Shown: positions 48,401 through 59,600 of the stretch, piece after piece
Position numbering within the stretch: position 1 is the stretch's first letter
Layout of the letters: the number at the start of each line of letters is the position of its first letter
Origin: Carya illinoinensis
Lineage: Eukaryota; Streptophyta; Magnoliopsida; Fagales; Juglandaceae
DNA length: 64,000 bases
Direction of reading: 5' to 3'
Assembly (NCBI RefSeq): GCF_018687715.1
Contig: NC_056764.1
Location: forward strand, 4,528,501-4,592,500
Made by a program: the position numbers and the translations under genes
The notes under the pieces: model-generated
Told to the model about the DNA's origin: nothing
What the model saw: only the letters and a program-made list of their open reading frames with translations
Database searches by the model: none

Positions 48401-51400
48401 CTTGTCTGCTACCTTCTTGGATATCACAAGCATCTGCACGCCAAGTAAGTCTTTTCATATCCTATCTTATTTAACATTTGCTTCTGAAAGAATTTGAACT
48501 AATTGTGGGTGGTTTGCCCTTCTGTTCACTGTGTTAAAATGCATGCACCATAGTTAGAACCTGCTTGTAATTTTTTTTTTTCCCTCTTTTGGGATATGCA
48601 TGTTATCTGTTGTTGCATGTTTGTGAACATGTCTCTTTATGAGTAGGAGGCAGTGTTTGCTTGCATGGGATTACATTTGGTTGTGTTTGAGGACTTGTAG
48701 TCTTGTATGACCTGGTAGCATTTCATGCTTGCTAATGTTTTCACTACAAGTGATAGACTAGTTTGAAGAGGTGGCATGGTAGCACCTTTTATGAAGTTCA
48801 TTGGCTCCTGTTCTTGCTGCATCTGTTAAATCTTCATTTATACCTCTGCTTGTCTGTTTATGTACATGTAATGTGAAAATGGCATTTGATGTTTGATTGC
48901 AGAGAAGAGGTAGGGCTGGACGTGTGCAGCCAGGCGAATGTTACCACCTTTACCCCAAATGTGTTTATGCAGCTTTCTCCGAATATCAACTTCCTGAACT
49001 TTTGAGAACTCCTTTGAACTCGCTCTGCTTGCAGATTAAAAGTTTGCAGGTTGGAAGTATAGGAAGTTTCTTGTCAGCTGCTCTTCAGCCGCCAGAGCCA
49101 CTGGCTGTAAGTTATGCTGTTCAATTGAATGTCCCCTATTCTTTTACTAGTATCTTTTTTGTCATCAATAAATTTTGAATGATGCTTTTTTATATACATT
49201 TCTACTGAAGAGCCCCTCTAAATCATTTAAAGTTGGTATTGTCATTTGGGAAACTTTTGAATTCCTGTTTCAATGTCAGGAATTATCTGGATCCAAATCA
49301 ATCTTGTCATAATTTATCTTCTTTGTAGGGCAACAAGCATAGACTTTACTATTTATAAACCCCTCATACCAGGTTTTTGAGTTTGTGATATATTGCGTAC
49401 CTGTTCTTGTTTTGCTAGCCCTAGCCATCCGAATATGTTGGTCTATCATGATACTTGAAGAGGCTTGACTGAATCCTTACATGTCCCCGTCTAATATACT
49501 ATGATAGCATTGGCATAAGGTTTGGAATTCATACGAGGGAATTGTGAAACTTAATATTGAGTGATACTGATGGAGAGGGAGAGTGGCATGGAAGCTACTG
49601 GTAGAATTGGTGTATAATGAACACATGAAGCTTTGTGCTCTTTAAAAGCCCATCGAGGTTGGGAAGCTGCCTCTGGTTGCCTCCTTCTACTCTTCTCAGC
49701 AAAAAAAAAAAAAAAAAAAAAAAGTAGTAGTGATTTTCTACGTTAGCCAAAAATTATTGCACCCTTTAATTGTTAGTGTTTTACTTTTAGTGCAAAATAG
49801 GCTTGGTTTGGATAGTGAGATGAGATGATTGGGAAAGCAGAGAAAATTTTGAATTAAAATTTTATAAAGTTAAAATATTATTATAATATAATTTTTTAAT
49901 ATTATTTTTGTTTTGGGATTTGAAAATTTTGAATTGTTTTTTATATTTTGTTTGAAAGTTTGGGAAAGTTGTAATGATTAGGTAATAATTAGATGAAAAA
50001 GTTGAAGATGTCTAGAGTCAGGAGTACGGTTGGATACCGTGTTTGGGGATGATGTTGCTCCCCTAGTCTCTCTTCCTCCAATAGTGGATTGGATTCTGCC
50101 TAAAGTTAACGAGATTCAGCAGTTCGTGGGAATTTCACATGGAGGATGTGAAGACCAATTTAAAGAACTAATCACTGCGATTGAGGCAAGCCACGCGCTT
50201 GAAACCAAATCAAGTTTCAAGAAAAGCAAGGAGTTACAGCGTCTTTCTTGGGCAATCAACTATGACGCCAAGGGTGGTAGCTCAACTAGAGGGAAGTCTA
50301 AAGGGAGGACATTGTGAAGACGGGAAACAAAGGGTTGGGGTCGGGTTTTCGGGTGGAGTTTTAGTTCTACGGGAAACAAGGGGTCGGGGTCGGGTTTTCG
50401 GGTAGAGTTTTAGTTTTACGGGAAACAAGGGGTTGGGGTCGGGCTTGATGTATTTTGGGTTGTTTTTCATGGGCTTTTTGGGTCATTAGGGGCTCTCTAA
50501 TATGGGCTAGGTGTTTTATTGTATAAATTCGTGTACTTGGTTCCTCCTATTAATATATTATTTTTACTTATAAAAAAAAAAGTTGAATATTTAAAATTGA
50601 AAAGTGTTTGTGTTTGTGGTGTTTGGATATTGATATGAGATGAGTTGGGAGGACTTTGCTATCCAAACCAGACCTAAACCCTAGGGGTTGGCTCAAGTGG
50701 TAGAAGTCTTGGGCTTGGGGATATGCTCCGCCCAGGTCTAAGGTTCAAATCCCCTTGAATTACCCAATGTGCATTTGTAGGAAACTCCTTGCCGAGGGCC
50801 TGTGCACCCCTGGGAATAATTGGTTCCCGGACACCCTGTGCCAATAAAAAAGAACTTTTAGTGCAAACTATCAAAGACTCAATGCACTCTCTGACTACCA
50901 AAAAATGAAAAATAGCAGTCTTGTCCAATTCTGGCTGTTAAGATGAATGAAAAAACCTGACACCACAATCTTGACAGCAAGATTTTAGTGAAGGGTTCAC
51001 ATTGCAACTTTTTGTTAGTTGAGGGTGCAGTGTGTTAATTTGGTAGTTTGGGGTGCAAAGTGTAAAATACCTGATAGTTTGAAGGTATAAATTCTATTTA
51101 CCATTTATTTTGTGATTCAATCTTTGGTCAATGGGACAAATTGACAACAACAGGATGACAGGTACAAAATGCCATTGATTTTCTGAAAATGATTGGGGCA
51201 CTAGATGAGAAGGAAAATCTGACAAATCTTGGTCAGTCTCTTGGCTTTAATCTGAGAAGCTTTGTTACTTAACTGTGTACTGTTATTAATGTGGTCGATT
51301 TTCCTCACTCCTTTTAATATATAATCAGGAAAGTTTCTGTCAACACTTCCAGTGGATCCCAAGCTTGGGAAAATGCTAATCATGGGTGCTATCTTTCGTT

Positions 51401-54400
51401 GTTTTGATCCTGTTCTTACTATAGTATCAGGGCTTAGTGTCAGGGATCCTTTCCTTTTGCCCCAAGACAAAAAGGATGTAAGTACAAAATTCAGCATGCT
51501 ACCTCTTTGTGCATCGAAGTGTGTTCTTGGAAGCATGGATAAATGTCAAGTACAAAATTATTGACATTTGTACCACTTCCATAAATGATGGGAAAAGAAA
51601 TACTTAACTTTGATCCTGCAATAATTATGAAGCACATAATTTGCTTTCATATACTTCTTGTATATTTGGGTTATGCCTCTTTACTTGATTCAATTAAATT
51701 TTTTCTTATAAAAAAAAAATATGAAGCTCATAATGCTTTAGTTAGTATGAAGTTACCTAGTGTGACAAAGGATATTTACTTGAACATAAACAGGCTTTAC
51801 TTGTCCAAAAAATTAATTTCATCTACTTTCAAGCAGTCAAATTGAAGTCTAAGCTCTATAGAAAGATCCTTAGAAACTAGAAAGCTGTTGAGCAGATGTA
51901 AATGAAGGTGATAATAAAAAAGTGTCTTCTTATCGTGTTGTGAGCTTTTAAAGTGGAAGTTTCCAAGAGGTTGGCAACCCCCCGCATCTCCAACTATAAG
52001 TAATTTGACTCATTGGTCAGAGCTTCTTTTCCTGCTCAAGTAACTCTAATTCCCTGCTTGACTCTTAATCAATGCATTTATGATCAGAGCCTTCGGAAAG
52101 AAAGGAAAAAATGCTTAGTCCTTGAACCTCCTGAAAGTAAAGGTTTATGATTGGGGAGGATTGACAGATATCATCCACACTTTGGGAAGCTATAAGTTTC
52201 ATTGAGAATGGCATGTAATGCTTATAGGAACTATCAGAACAGCTGAAAAATCATTATCTGATCAACAAGGAAAAACAAAAAACAAAATAATTATTTGTCC
52301 TGGTTGATCAGAGAATGATTTTAATCTGTTTTGGTAGTTCCTACAAGCATTACATGCCATTCTTAATTTATGAAAGCATGACACTACCATCCTTTGGTGC
52401 TCTGTTCATTTTTGTTAGATGATGTTAGTGCTAGTGAAATCGAACTATATCTAATAAGCTCTGTCAACATTCATGAATAATTATTTTTATGTAGCCATTG
52501 TGGCATCACATTTAAATTTTGGAGAAAACACATCATCTAATTTTTCCTGTATACCTCTCTGATTCAGCTAGCAGGGACAGCAAAATCTAGATTTTCTGCG
52601 AAGGATTACAGTGATCATATGGCCCTTGTTCGTGCCTATGAAGGATGGAAAGATGCAGAAAGAGAAGGATCTGCATATGAGTATTGCTGGAGGAATTTCC
52701 TCTCTGCCCAAACACTTCAGGCTATACATTCGCTACGGAAGCAGTTTAGCTTTATTTTGAGAGATGCTGGCTTGGTAGATGCAGATATAAGTATTAATAA
52801 TAGATTAAGTCACAACCAGTCATTGGTTCGTGCAATTATATGTTCTGGGCTCTTTCCTGGCATTGCCTCTGTAGTGGTAAGGTTTCTACTTGGAAATGTA
52901 CTACCAAATTTTAATTAAAAATCATTAGTTTAATAGTTGACACCGTTTCCTTACACCATGTGCAGCACAGAGAGACATCCATGTCTTTCAAGACAATGGA
53001 TGATGGCCAGGTTTTTCTCTATGCGGTAAGTGAAGTGGAACTTATTTAGCTGAAGTTCAATGTATCTGCTTGGGTGCTTTAAAATCTGGTCAGACTATTA
53101 TTGGTGAAATTTTATCCATGTTAATAAAAATCCTGGTACAAATCTAATTTAAAGGGACCTTTTCTAGACACCAATTTTGATGCCAACAAATGATGACTTG
53201 CAGGATCAAGCTCCTTGCCATGGTTTTTACTGTTCTAGAACAAACTGAACTGTAATATACATAGATGTTGATGTATATCAGTTCTTGATTAGAGATTACC
53301 ATGTATACTCTACTGAATATAGAACATGTGCATCTTCAGGAAATTTTCAATTTTTGAAAGTTTGTGATAAAATGACAATTCTTTTGCTTAATTTTGCCTC
53401 CATTACAAAAATATAAGCAAGAAAGTCTCTCTTTGGGTTTATAATTATATATTTCTGCGACTGGAACCTGACCAAAAGCTTGAAGGCTCCTGAATAATTT
53501 GTGAATGTGGAAAATTCTACAAATTTAGAATTTGCAAGTTGAAATTTGCATGTACACATTACATAGAATGTAGATATTCACAGAATCTAAATACATTGTC
53601 AAACTATAGTTACTACATTTTCACTACATGTCTAGACTTTTTTTCCTGACCGACATGACTCAGTTAACAGTATGAGCTAGTATATCTTGAGAAATACATC
53701 CTCTCAAAATTTGAAAAGAAAAGATCTAAGCTTCTCCAGCGAACGTTGCCTATCTTCAAAACATCAATCATTTCCATCATAATATAAATATAGTGGACCA
53801 AACATCAATAAAACGTAAGGAGAGTAGGAAAGTACCTCTTTGGATATGCGGAGTGCCTGTTAATAGAGTCAACGTTGTGAGATGTTGCTGCTTTATGCCA
53901 AATTATTGGCTTTTTTTTTTTTTTTTTTTTTTTCCGTTCTTTAATCTCACTACTGTCTTGGTTTGGCACTGTACTGTTTTGCTTTCATGTATTTATTTTG
54001 CTACATATGTTAGGCTCGCATGCATCCTATTCCTTAATTCTAAAATGCCATCTTGTCATTCACTGCCAATTCATTACATCTTTTGTATTCTTACATTCAT
54101 TTGGAAACATATGTGCGCATCTGTGGACAATGCATGCATACCTGTGTACATACGTGCGTGTGCGCGCTTCCCCGCTCTTTGCAATCTTTCTCCTAAAAAC
54201 TTTGCTGGATTTTCAATGCACAAGTCCATAATTTATGGGTTTTTTATTGAATAATTGTTGGATTACGGGAGCTCCAATTTTATGAAAAATAATTTTTTTT
54301 TTTTTTAAGCTTTCTGTTAATGCAGTACTTTTGGATATAATGACTTTTTTATCAGTACTTTTGTTAACAAGCAATTGTTTGATATTTTTAATGGTTCTGC

Positions 54401-55361
54401 TTCAGAATTCTGTCAATGCCCGTTACCAGACAATTCCCTACCCATGGCTAGTGTTTGGCGAAAAAGTAAAAGTCAATACAGTTTTCGTACGTGATTCCAC
54501 TGGGGTATCAGATTCAATACTGATCCTTTTTGGTGGTGCTCTTAATCATGGTGTACAGGTGATTCACCTGTTGATATATCTGTAGCACCTTCTGTTATGT
54601 CGAATGAGCTTGATTCTGGGGTTTTCTTATCCAGAGTTTTCCTTTTTCAGGCTGGGCATTTGAAAATGTTGGAAGGTTATGTTGACTTTTTCATGGATCC
54701 TAGTTTGGCGGAGTGCTACACAAAGCTCAAGGAAGAACTTGATAAGCTTGTAAAGAAGAAGGTTAGGAAACCCATTAACTTCAGCAACATGTTGTATTTA
54801 TTGTAATGTCCTAACTAATTCATATAATACTATGTGCGGAGCTTTATGCTAATGGAGTATATGTTTTGTGATAATGCCCTTGCGATGATGCAGCTTGAAG
54901 AGCCTAGCCTTGACATGCACAAGGAGGGGAAGTACCTCATGCTTGCGGTTCAAGAGCTTGTGTCAGGGGACCAATGTGAAGGGAGATTCGTATTTGGTCG
55001 TGAAAGCAAGAAACCTAGGGAGTCTAATGACAGCAGATTCACAAAAGATGGAACGAATCCCAAGAGCTTACTACAAACACTGTTGATGAGAGCAGGACAC
55101 TCCCCTCCTAAATACAAAACGAAGCACCTTAAGACAAATGAGTTTAGGGCTCTGGTAGAGTTCAAGGGAATGCAATTTGTAGGGAAACCCAAGAAAAACA
55201 AGCAGCTTGCAGAGAGGGATGCTGCAATAGAGGCATTGGCCTGGTTGACACACACCTCTGACAACAGTCGGGATGAAGACGATAACTCCACTCCTGATGT
55301 CACTGACAACATGTTGAAGCTTCTTGGAAAACGGCGGAGATCAAAGCGCCGCTCCGGTTGA
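39408..55361 (+). CDS. DExH-box ATP-dependent RNA helicase, DExH3/DExH5 type
   Basis: Nineteen exons: 39408-39656, 40692-40846, 40990-41077, 41169-41405, 42146-42241, 43457-43645, 43765-43924, 44014-44144, 45027-45197, 46197-46469, 48250-48444, 48903-49106, 51162-51231, 51329-51477, 52568-52876, 52966-53025, 54406-54558, 54651-54761 and 54894-55361. All junctions are GT-AG and the total is 1155 codons plus stop. The N-terminus is Ser/Leu-rich with few acidic residues for about 60 residues, possibly an organelle transit peptide. Helicase motifs: GETGCGKT (281-288), DEIH (382-385), SAT (414-416) and QRRGRAGR (648-655). DEIH rather than DEAH fits the DHX36/DHX30-like group. An HA2/OB-fold region follows ([31 protein letters not shown]). 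Near 1055-1120 is a double-stranded-RNA-binding-like segment ([18 protein letters not shown]), with a basic end, [11 protein letters not shown]. Expected role: RNA or G-quadruplex remodelling. DExH3 and DExH5 cannot be distinguished here. Confidence 0.95.
45941..46058. repeat. Short direct repeat in helicase intron 9
   Basis: GTGGAGGAAACTGAAATGAG occurs at about 45943 and again at about 46019, followed in both by a similar GAAGG.AATAAA.TGGA stretch. The units are 76 bp apart and indicate a local duplication just upstream of exon 10. Confidence 0.75.
46775..47230 (-). mobile_element. L1 3'-end fragment (minus) in helicase intron 10
   Basis: On the minus strand a zf-RVT tail ([20 protein letters not shown], 47224-47150) leads toward a 3' end containing TGTACTTGGGCATTGCCTAC and a terminal A-run (T-run at about 46770-46778 on the plus strand). 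It is a 5'-truncated L1 copy in opposite orientation to the host gene. Confidence 0.75.
47230..47488 (+). mobile_element. L1 3'-end fragment (plus) in helicase intron 10
   Basis: TGCACCTGGACTATGCTTATCAATAAAATTTCTTATTACTTATAAAAAAAAA at 47439-47490 is the same 3'-end module. The 5' limit is unclear; it appears to start next to the minus-strand copy, giving a head-to-head pair. Confidence 0.6.
47777..48173 (+). mobile_element. L1 zf-RVT plus 3'-end fragment in helicase intron 10
   Basis: A frame from 47777 encodes [19 protein letters not shown] and LLASWRG, typical of the L1 region after the zf-RVT cysteines. It is followed by stops and the 3' module TTGGGCTCTTGCCTATT...AATAAAATTTTGTTTACTG and an A-run ending at about 48173. 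Sense orientation to the helicase; exon 11 starts only 76 bp downstream. Confidence 0.8.
49783..50867 (+). mobile_element. Nested composite: SINE disrupted by a MITE that was disrupted by an L1 remnant
   Basis: The outer direct repeat ACTTTTAGTGCAAA is at 49783-49796 and 50854-50867. The tRNA-derived SINE occupies 50675-50853: box A TGGCTCAAGTGG at 50689-50700, box B GGTTCAAATCC at 50742-50752, and an AATAAAAAAG tail. Between the left repeat and the SINE head lies a family-3 MITE (49800-50674) with inverted ends GGCTTGGTTTGGATAG and CTATCCAAACCAGACC, flanked by TA. Inside that MITE, an L1 insert (50008-50580) is flanked by AAAAAGTTGAA on both sides and ends in TTACTTATAAAAAAAAA. All of this sits in helicase intron 12. 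Confidence 0.85.
50008..50580 (+). mobile_element. Internally deleted L1 copy (5' ORF piece joined to 3' tail) with a 49-bp tandem repeat
   Basis: The frame at 50030-50317 contains [20 protein letters not shown], which resembles the segment just before the endonuclease in plant L1 polyproteins (recognised from memory, not tested). It is joined directly to an L1-like 3' end with poly(A), so endonuclease, reverse transcriptase and zf-RVT are missing. Between them, a GC-rich unit beginning CGGGAAACAA repeats at 50321, 50370 and 50419, an exact 49-bp period of about 2.6 copies. Confidence 0.7.
51626..51734 (+). mobile_element. 79-bp L1 3' end with 15-bp target-site duplication
   Basis: TATGAAGCACATAAT (51626-51640) and TATGAAGCTCATAAT (51720-51734) differ at one base and flank 79 bp that contain only the L1 3'-end motif (TATTTGGGTTATGCCTC ... 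TTTTTTCTTATAAAAAAAAA). It lies in helicase intron 14. Confidence 0.85.
52196..52376. repeat. Long imperfect hairpin in helicase intron 14
   Basis: GAATGGCATGTAATGCTTAT at 52205 is mirrored by ACAAGCATTACATGCCATTC ending near 52362, and pairing continues inward through TCATTATCTGATCAAC (52251-52266) against GGTTGATCAGAGAATGA (52302-52318). Arms of about 60-65 bases enclose a loop of about 35-40 bases rich in A. The mismatches are scattered. It could be a foldback MITE or a small-RNA precursor; I recognise no known miRNA in it. Confidence 0.8.
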
Positions 55362-56642
55362 TGATCTGTTTCCAAATTCTATACTTTTGAGCTGTTCCAA
55401 ATCCTTTGGGGTATTGATTTTAGCATTTATTCCGATTGCTCCAGTGGATCGATCACTTGGAGCAAGTGTGCTTCCTTATTGCTTTCTAATAATTTACATC
55501 CGGGTGAAGCCTGAGACAGAATGTTTTAATTACAATGAGATATAGTGTTAGGCAGAGTGAGATGCAAATGGTTGTAAAATTTGGGATTTTTTTCCCTTTT
55601 ATTTTCTAGATTGTAGAGAGGGGAGGGGGGATTGGAAAGCAGTCCTCTCTTCTCAATTTTGACAATTACTAACTGTAGGTAGAGTCATAGATGCTGAATA
55701 ACCTCAATTTCAATAAATTTTATTACTTATTTACAATTTCATTACTCTTTCTTCAATTTTACAATTTTTTTAGATTTAATTCTGTATGCTATGAGTTAGT
55801 TTTTTTCTCTATTAATTTTGTTGTCGTTTGTCATCGTTAATAAAAAAAACAAATTAAATTATTATTTTATAAAGATAATAAATAAATGTTTTATATTAAA
55901 GAAAAAAAATTAGATCATTAGTTTGCAAAAATAGTAAATAAATATTCTATGATAAAAACTTTAGTATTAAAAATAAAATAAAAAAGCTAGAATTGTAGCA
56001 GAGCTAGGCCAAATTTTTTTTAGATTTATTAAAAAAAATTACAATTATTTTTACTAGGCTGTGTTTGGATGTTAAGTTGAACTGAGCTGAATTCAATTCT
56101 TTATGAATAGTAATGAGTTAAGATGGTAGAATAAGTTATGTGAAGCACATCTAAAATGAGTTTAGATGTTAAAATAAATTTAGTATTATTTATGAAAAGT
56201 TGAAAAAAGTTATATGTCTCACGTGTAAAGAGACGGTGAGTTGAAAAATATTGTGGGTTTTAAGTATAAGGAGGTTTTGAATTAATATAATTTTAGTAAT
56301 TTAATAGTTATGTGTTTAGTGTTAGACTTAGCTTAAAATTAGATTGAAATAAATTGATTTTAGTACATTCCAACTATCAAACTTAGTTTTTTAAATATAA
56401 AAACCACAGTTATTATAATTTTTAAAATTTTAAATGTTAATTTAATATATTTTCAAAAATTGAAGTCCTTTAAGATCCTTTTTAACAACTACTGTTACAG
56501 TATTTTCTGGGGGGAAAAAAAAAACGTAACAGACATGAGAGGAATCTAACAAAAACAAAAAGCCTCTGGCGGTCCTCAAATCAATGAAATCCAAGTACGA
56601 AGCTTTTATCCATTTCAGCTTTTCGGGTTTCTTCTTTAAGCA
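55362..56642. other. Spacer between the helicase and NOL
   Basis: It holds the helicase 3' flank (55362-55740, AATAAA-like motif near 55713), AT-rich DNA and, at about 56055-56400, a stretch beginning GCTGTGTTTGGATGTTAAGT that resembles family-3 MITE ends. No gene is recognised. Confidence 0.5.
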
Positions 56643-59600
56643 ATGGCGATCACTGCTTCCATCCACTTCACTTCCCCTTCCTTCTCTCCTCTTTTCTACC
56701 CCAAAACCCACGGCTCCTTCCTCTCTCCTTTCTCTCAACCACAAAATTCCATTCGTAAACTTGACTGCTGCAGTTTTCTTAGCGTTTGTTCCCGCCAGAA
56801 TTCCCCATGTGCCGTGAATTTGAACTCTCGGATTGTAAAGGCCCAAGCCTCTCTTCAAGGGGAGCCCATAGTCCCCCCTTTCAACGTTCTGATCACTGGG
56901 TCGACCAAAGGTCAGTCTTTGTGCTTCTGAGTTTCTCTTTCGTTTGAACTTTTATGGTTTTTGAGGTTCTGCTTTGCTAACTTAGTACTTCTCTTTCGAG
57001 TTTTTTTTTTTTTTTGAAATATTAGTTCGATCCCATAGAATTAAACGTCCGGACTGAGTTTTGAAATTAGGGAACGGATTTGAAATTGTCCACTCTTTTC
57101 TGAAAAATTCAGTTACCAAAGTATTCTTGGAATTTGTGTTGCTCCAATATCATATTGAATCATAGAGATTAAGATTGCGTTTGGATGTTTAGTTGAGTTA
57201 AATGTTGAGATAAAAATTGAAAATTGATTAAAATATTGATAGAATATTATTTTTTAATATTATTATTATCTTGGGATTTGAAAAAGTTGAATTATTTATT
57301 ATATTTTGTGTTGGAAATTGAGAAAGTTGTAATGATTAAACCTCCTCACAATTTTCAGATATTTTACTAGCCCCTTTCCTTTTTTCATATTTATAAAATT
57401 CAGGAATAGGGTATGCACTGGCTAAAGAGTTTTTAAAAGCTGGCGACAATGTCATAATTTGCTCAAGATCAGGTATGGGTTTACATAAATCTCCTTGATG
57501 AATAATTTGTTGCTGTAATGATCAAAACTATTTGGCCGAAGGAATTTTTTTCATACCATCAATTTTGTCCTAGAATTTTGCTTCTCATTAGAGCCAACAT
57601 TGAGGAGATCAAAACTATATATGGGGGTATTATGACAATTGGAGATATCATGATGAGACACACAAAGAATGGATTTAATATTTAAGAGCAATTTTGAGAA
57701 TTTTTTTTAAAAGGCCCCAAAGAAATTTCATTTCATTAGTAACTTGTGAATGCATAAGAAGCTCATGCGTATTCTCCATCGAGCAAGGTTTACAAATATA
57801 TTGATAGACAGACACACAACAATGACAACAAATTTTATTTTGAGCTTGCAATTCAAGCACCAAAAGACTGGATTTACAGCTGCTTAACTAATTATTTGGA
57901 CAGCTGAACGGATTGAATCTGCTCATCAGAGCCTGAGAGAAGAATTTGGGGAGCAGCATGTGTGGGTACCTCCTCAGGGACCTTTTTTTTTTGAAAATTT
58001 GCCTTTGTTATTGCTACCTAACATTCTCTCTGTGGCTGAAGCTTTTGTTGTACTTCTGCTGGTTGTGAATCACTTCCTCCTTTACAGGCTACCACATGTG
58101 ACGTTAGACAAGGACAAGATGTGAAGAATTTAGTTGCATTTGCACAAAGAAACTTGAACTACATTGATATATGGGTATTAATGTTAGATCTTTTGTCTTT
58201 GCTATCTATTTTCTTGACGTTTAATTCTAACTATTGCTTCTCTTAATCTGGATAAAAGTATGATTTATGATTAAAATTTTGTGCTTGCCTTTGGAAATGG
58301 TTTTTAGCTGGATATCTGTAGATTTCACTTGGTAGTATGGAACTTAAGCAAGCTTGGTATTATATAATGACCGATGCTGCTATCTTTGGTTATAAAATGA
58401 CTTTCTGAATGACATTAAATTACCATTGACTGTCTTTTCAACAGTTAGAGGAGCGTACATCTTTCTAATAATCATGAAAAAGCGAGTTGATAAGTATAGT
58501 GTAGTATAATAGCTTGTGAAGAAAACAATTATTCAGCTAGAGGTCCACTATATATGCTCTATTAATGGTATGTAGGGGGATCGGATTTATTTATTCCATA
58601 ACGCTACCTCAAAACAGCCAACTAGTTGTGCGCTTGGTTACAAGTTTATTACTTATTTGGCCTCTCCACCCACAAGCTTAAGGTTTTGAATTGGATGCTT
58701 TAACATGGTATAGAGTCTGATTGCATGGATGTGAGGGGGTGTTACTTTATAGGTGTCTGTTTAGTTATGTGCGCTTGTGTATTTATTGGTCTCTTAACCT
58801 ACTATTTTAATCATTTAGGTTGGATTCTTGACTGCTCATTCTTCTCATTAGGATTTGATGCTAAGATTCAAAATTCCATTGACAAACCCATGGTGTCAAT
58901 GAGTTCAGCCCAAAATTTCCCTTTTTCTCCTGTTAATAGTGTTTTGAATTTGTGATGTAATAATCGGCAGCAGATTCAGTTCTGTTGTTAAAATCTTACT
59001 CTGTTGAGAGTGATGCAGATTAATAATGCAGGATCAAATGCATATAGCTATAAACCATTGGCAGAAGCTTCAGATGAAGATCTTATGTGAGCTTTTATAC
59101 ACTTTTCCGTCCCACTATATTTTTCCATCTTCTGAGTTGTTTATAATATGGAGTTTTATCATGCAGCGATGTTGTAACTACAAACACCCTCGGATTGATG
59201 ATATGTTGTCGAGAGGTAGATTTTCCTTTTCTCCTTAAGTGGCCTGTTTTTAGGCCTTTGTCAGACCTGAATGTTAACCTGTTCTTCAGGCAATAAAGAT
59301 GATGTTAAACCAACCGAGAGGGGGTCATATATTCAACATTGATGGTGCTGGTTCAGATGGAAGACCAACCCCTAGGTACCCTGTTTCTCTTCATGGATAT
59401 TGATTATTTAATGCTTTGGTTTTCCAGGAATTTACCATCAAGAGTTGTCTCATGTCAGTATGAATATGAATTGTAGCACCGCATTTATCCATCTATATCA
59501 TAATTATTGGTATATTTAATTTTATAGAAAAAAATATATATATCCCCCAGAAGTACTTGTATTTTATCCCAAATAGTATATTTCCATTGATCCAAATTTA

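Noticed and set aside
50689..50752. Functional tRNA gene suggested by box A and box B
   Set aside because: The sequence does not fold into a complete cloverleaf with acceptor pairing and is followed by a SINE body and A-rich tail; it is a SINE head.
53793..54254. 153-codon plus-strand frame in helicase intron 16
   Set aside because: It lies between good exons 16 and 17, contains a poly(T)-encoded Phe run, and has no recognisable domain.
54950..55375. 141-codon minus-strand frame
   Set aside because: It is the antisense shadow of the last helicase exon.
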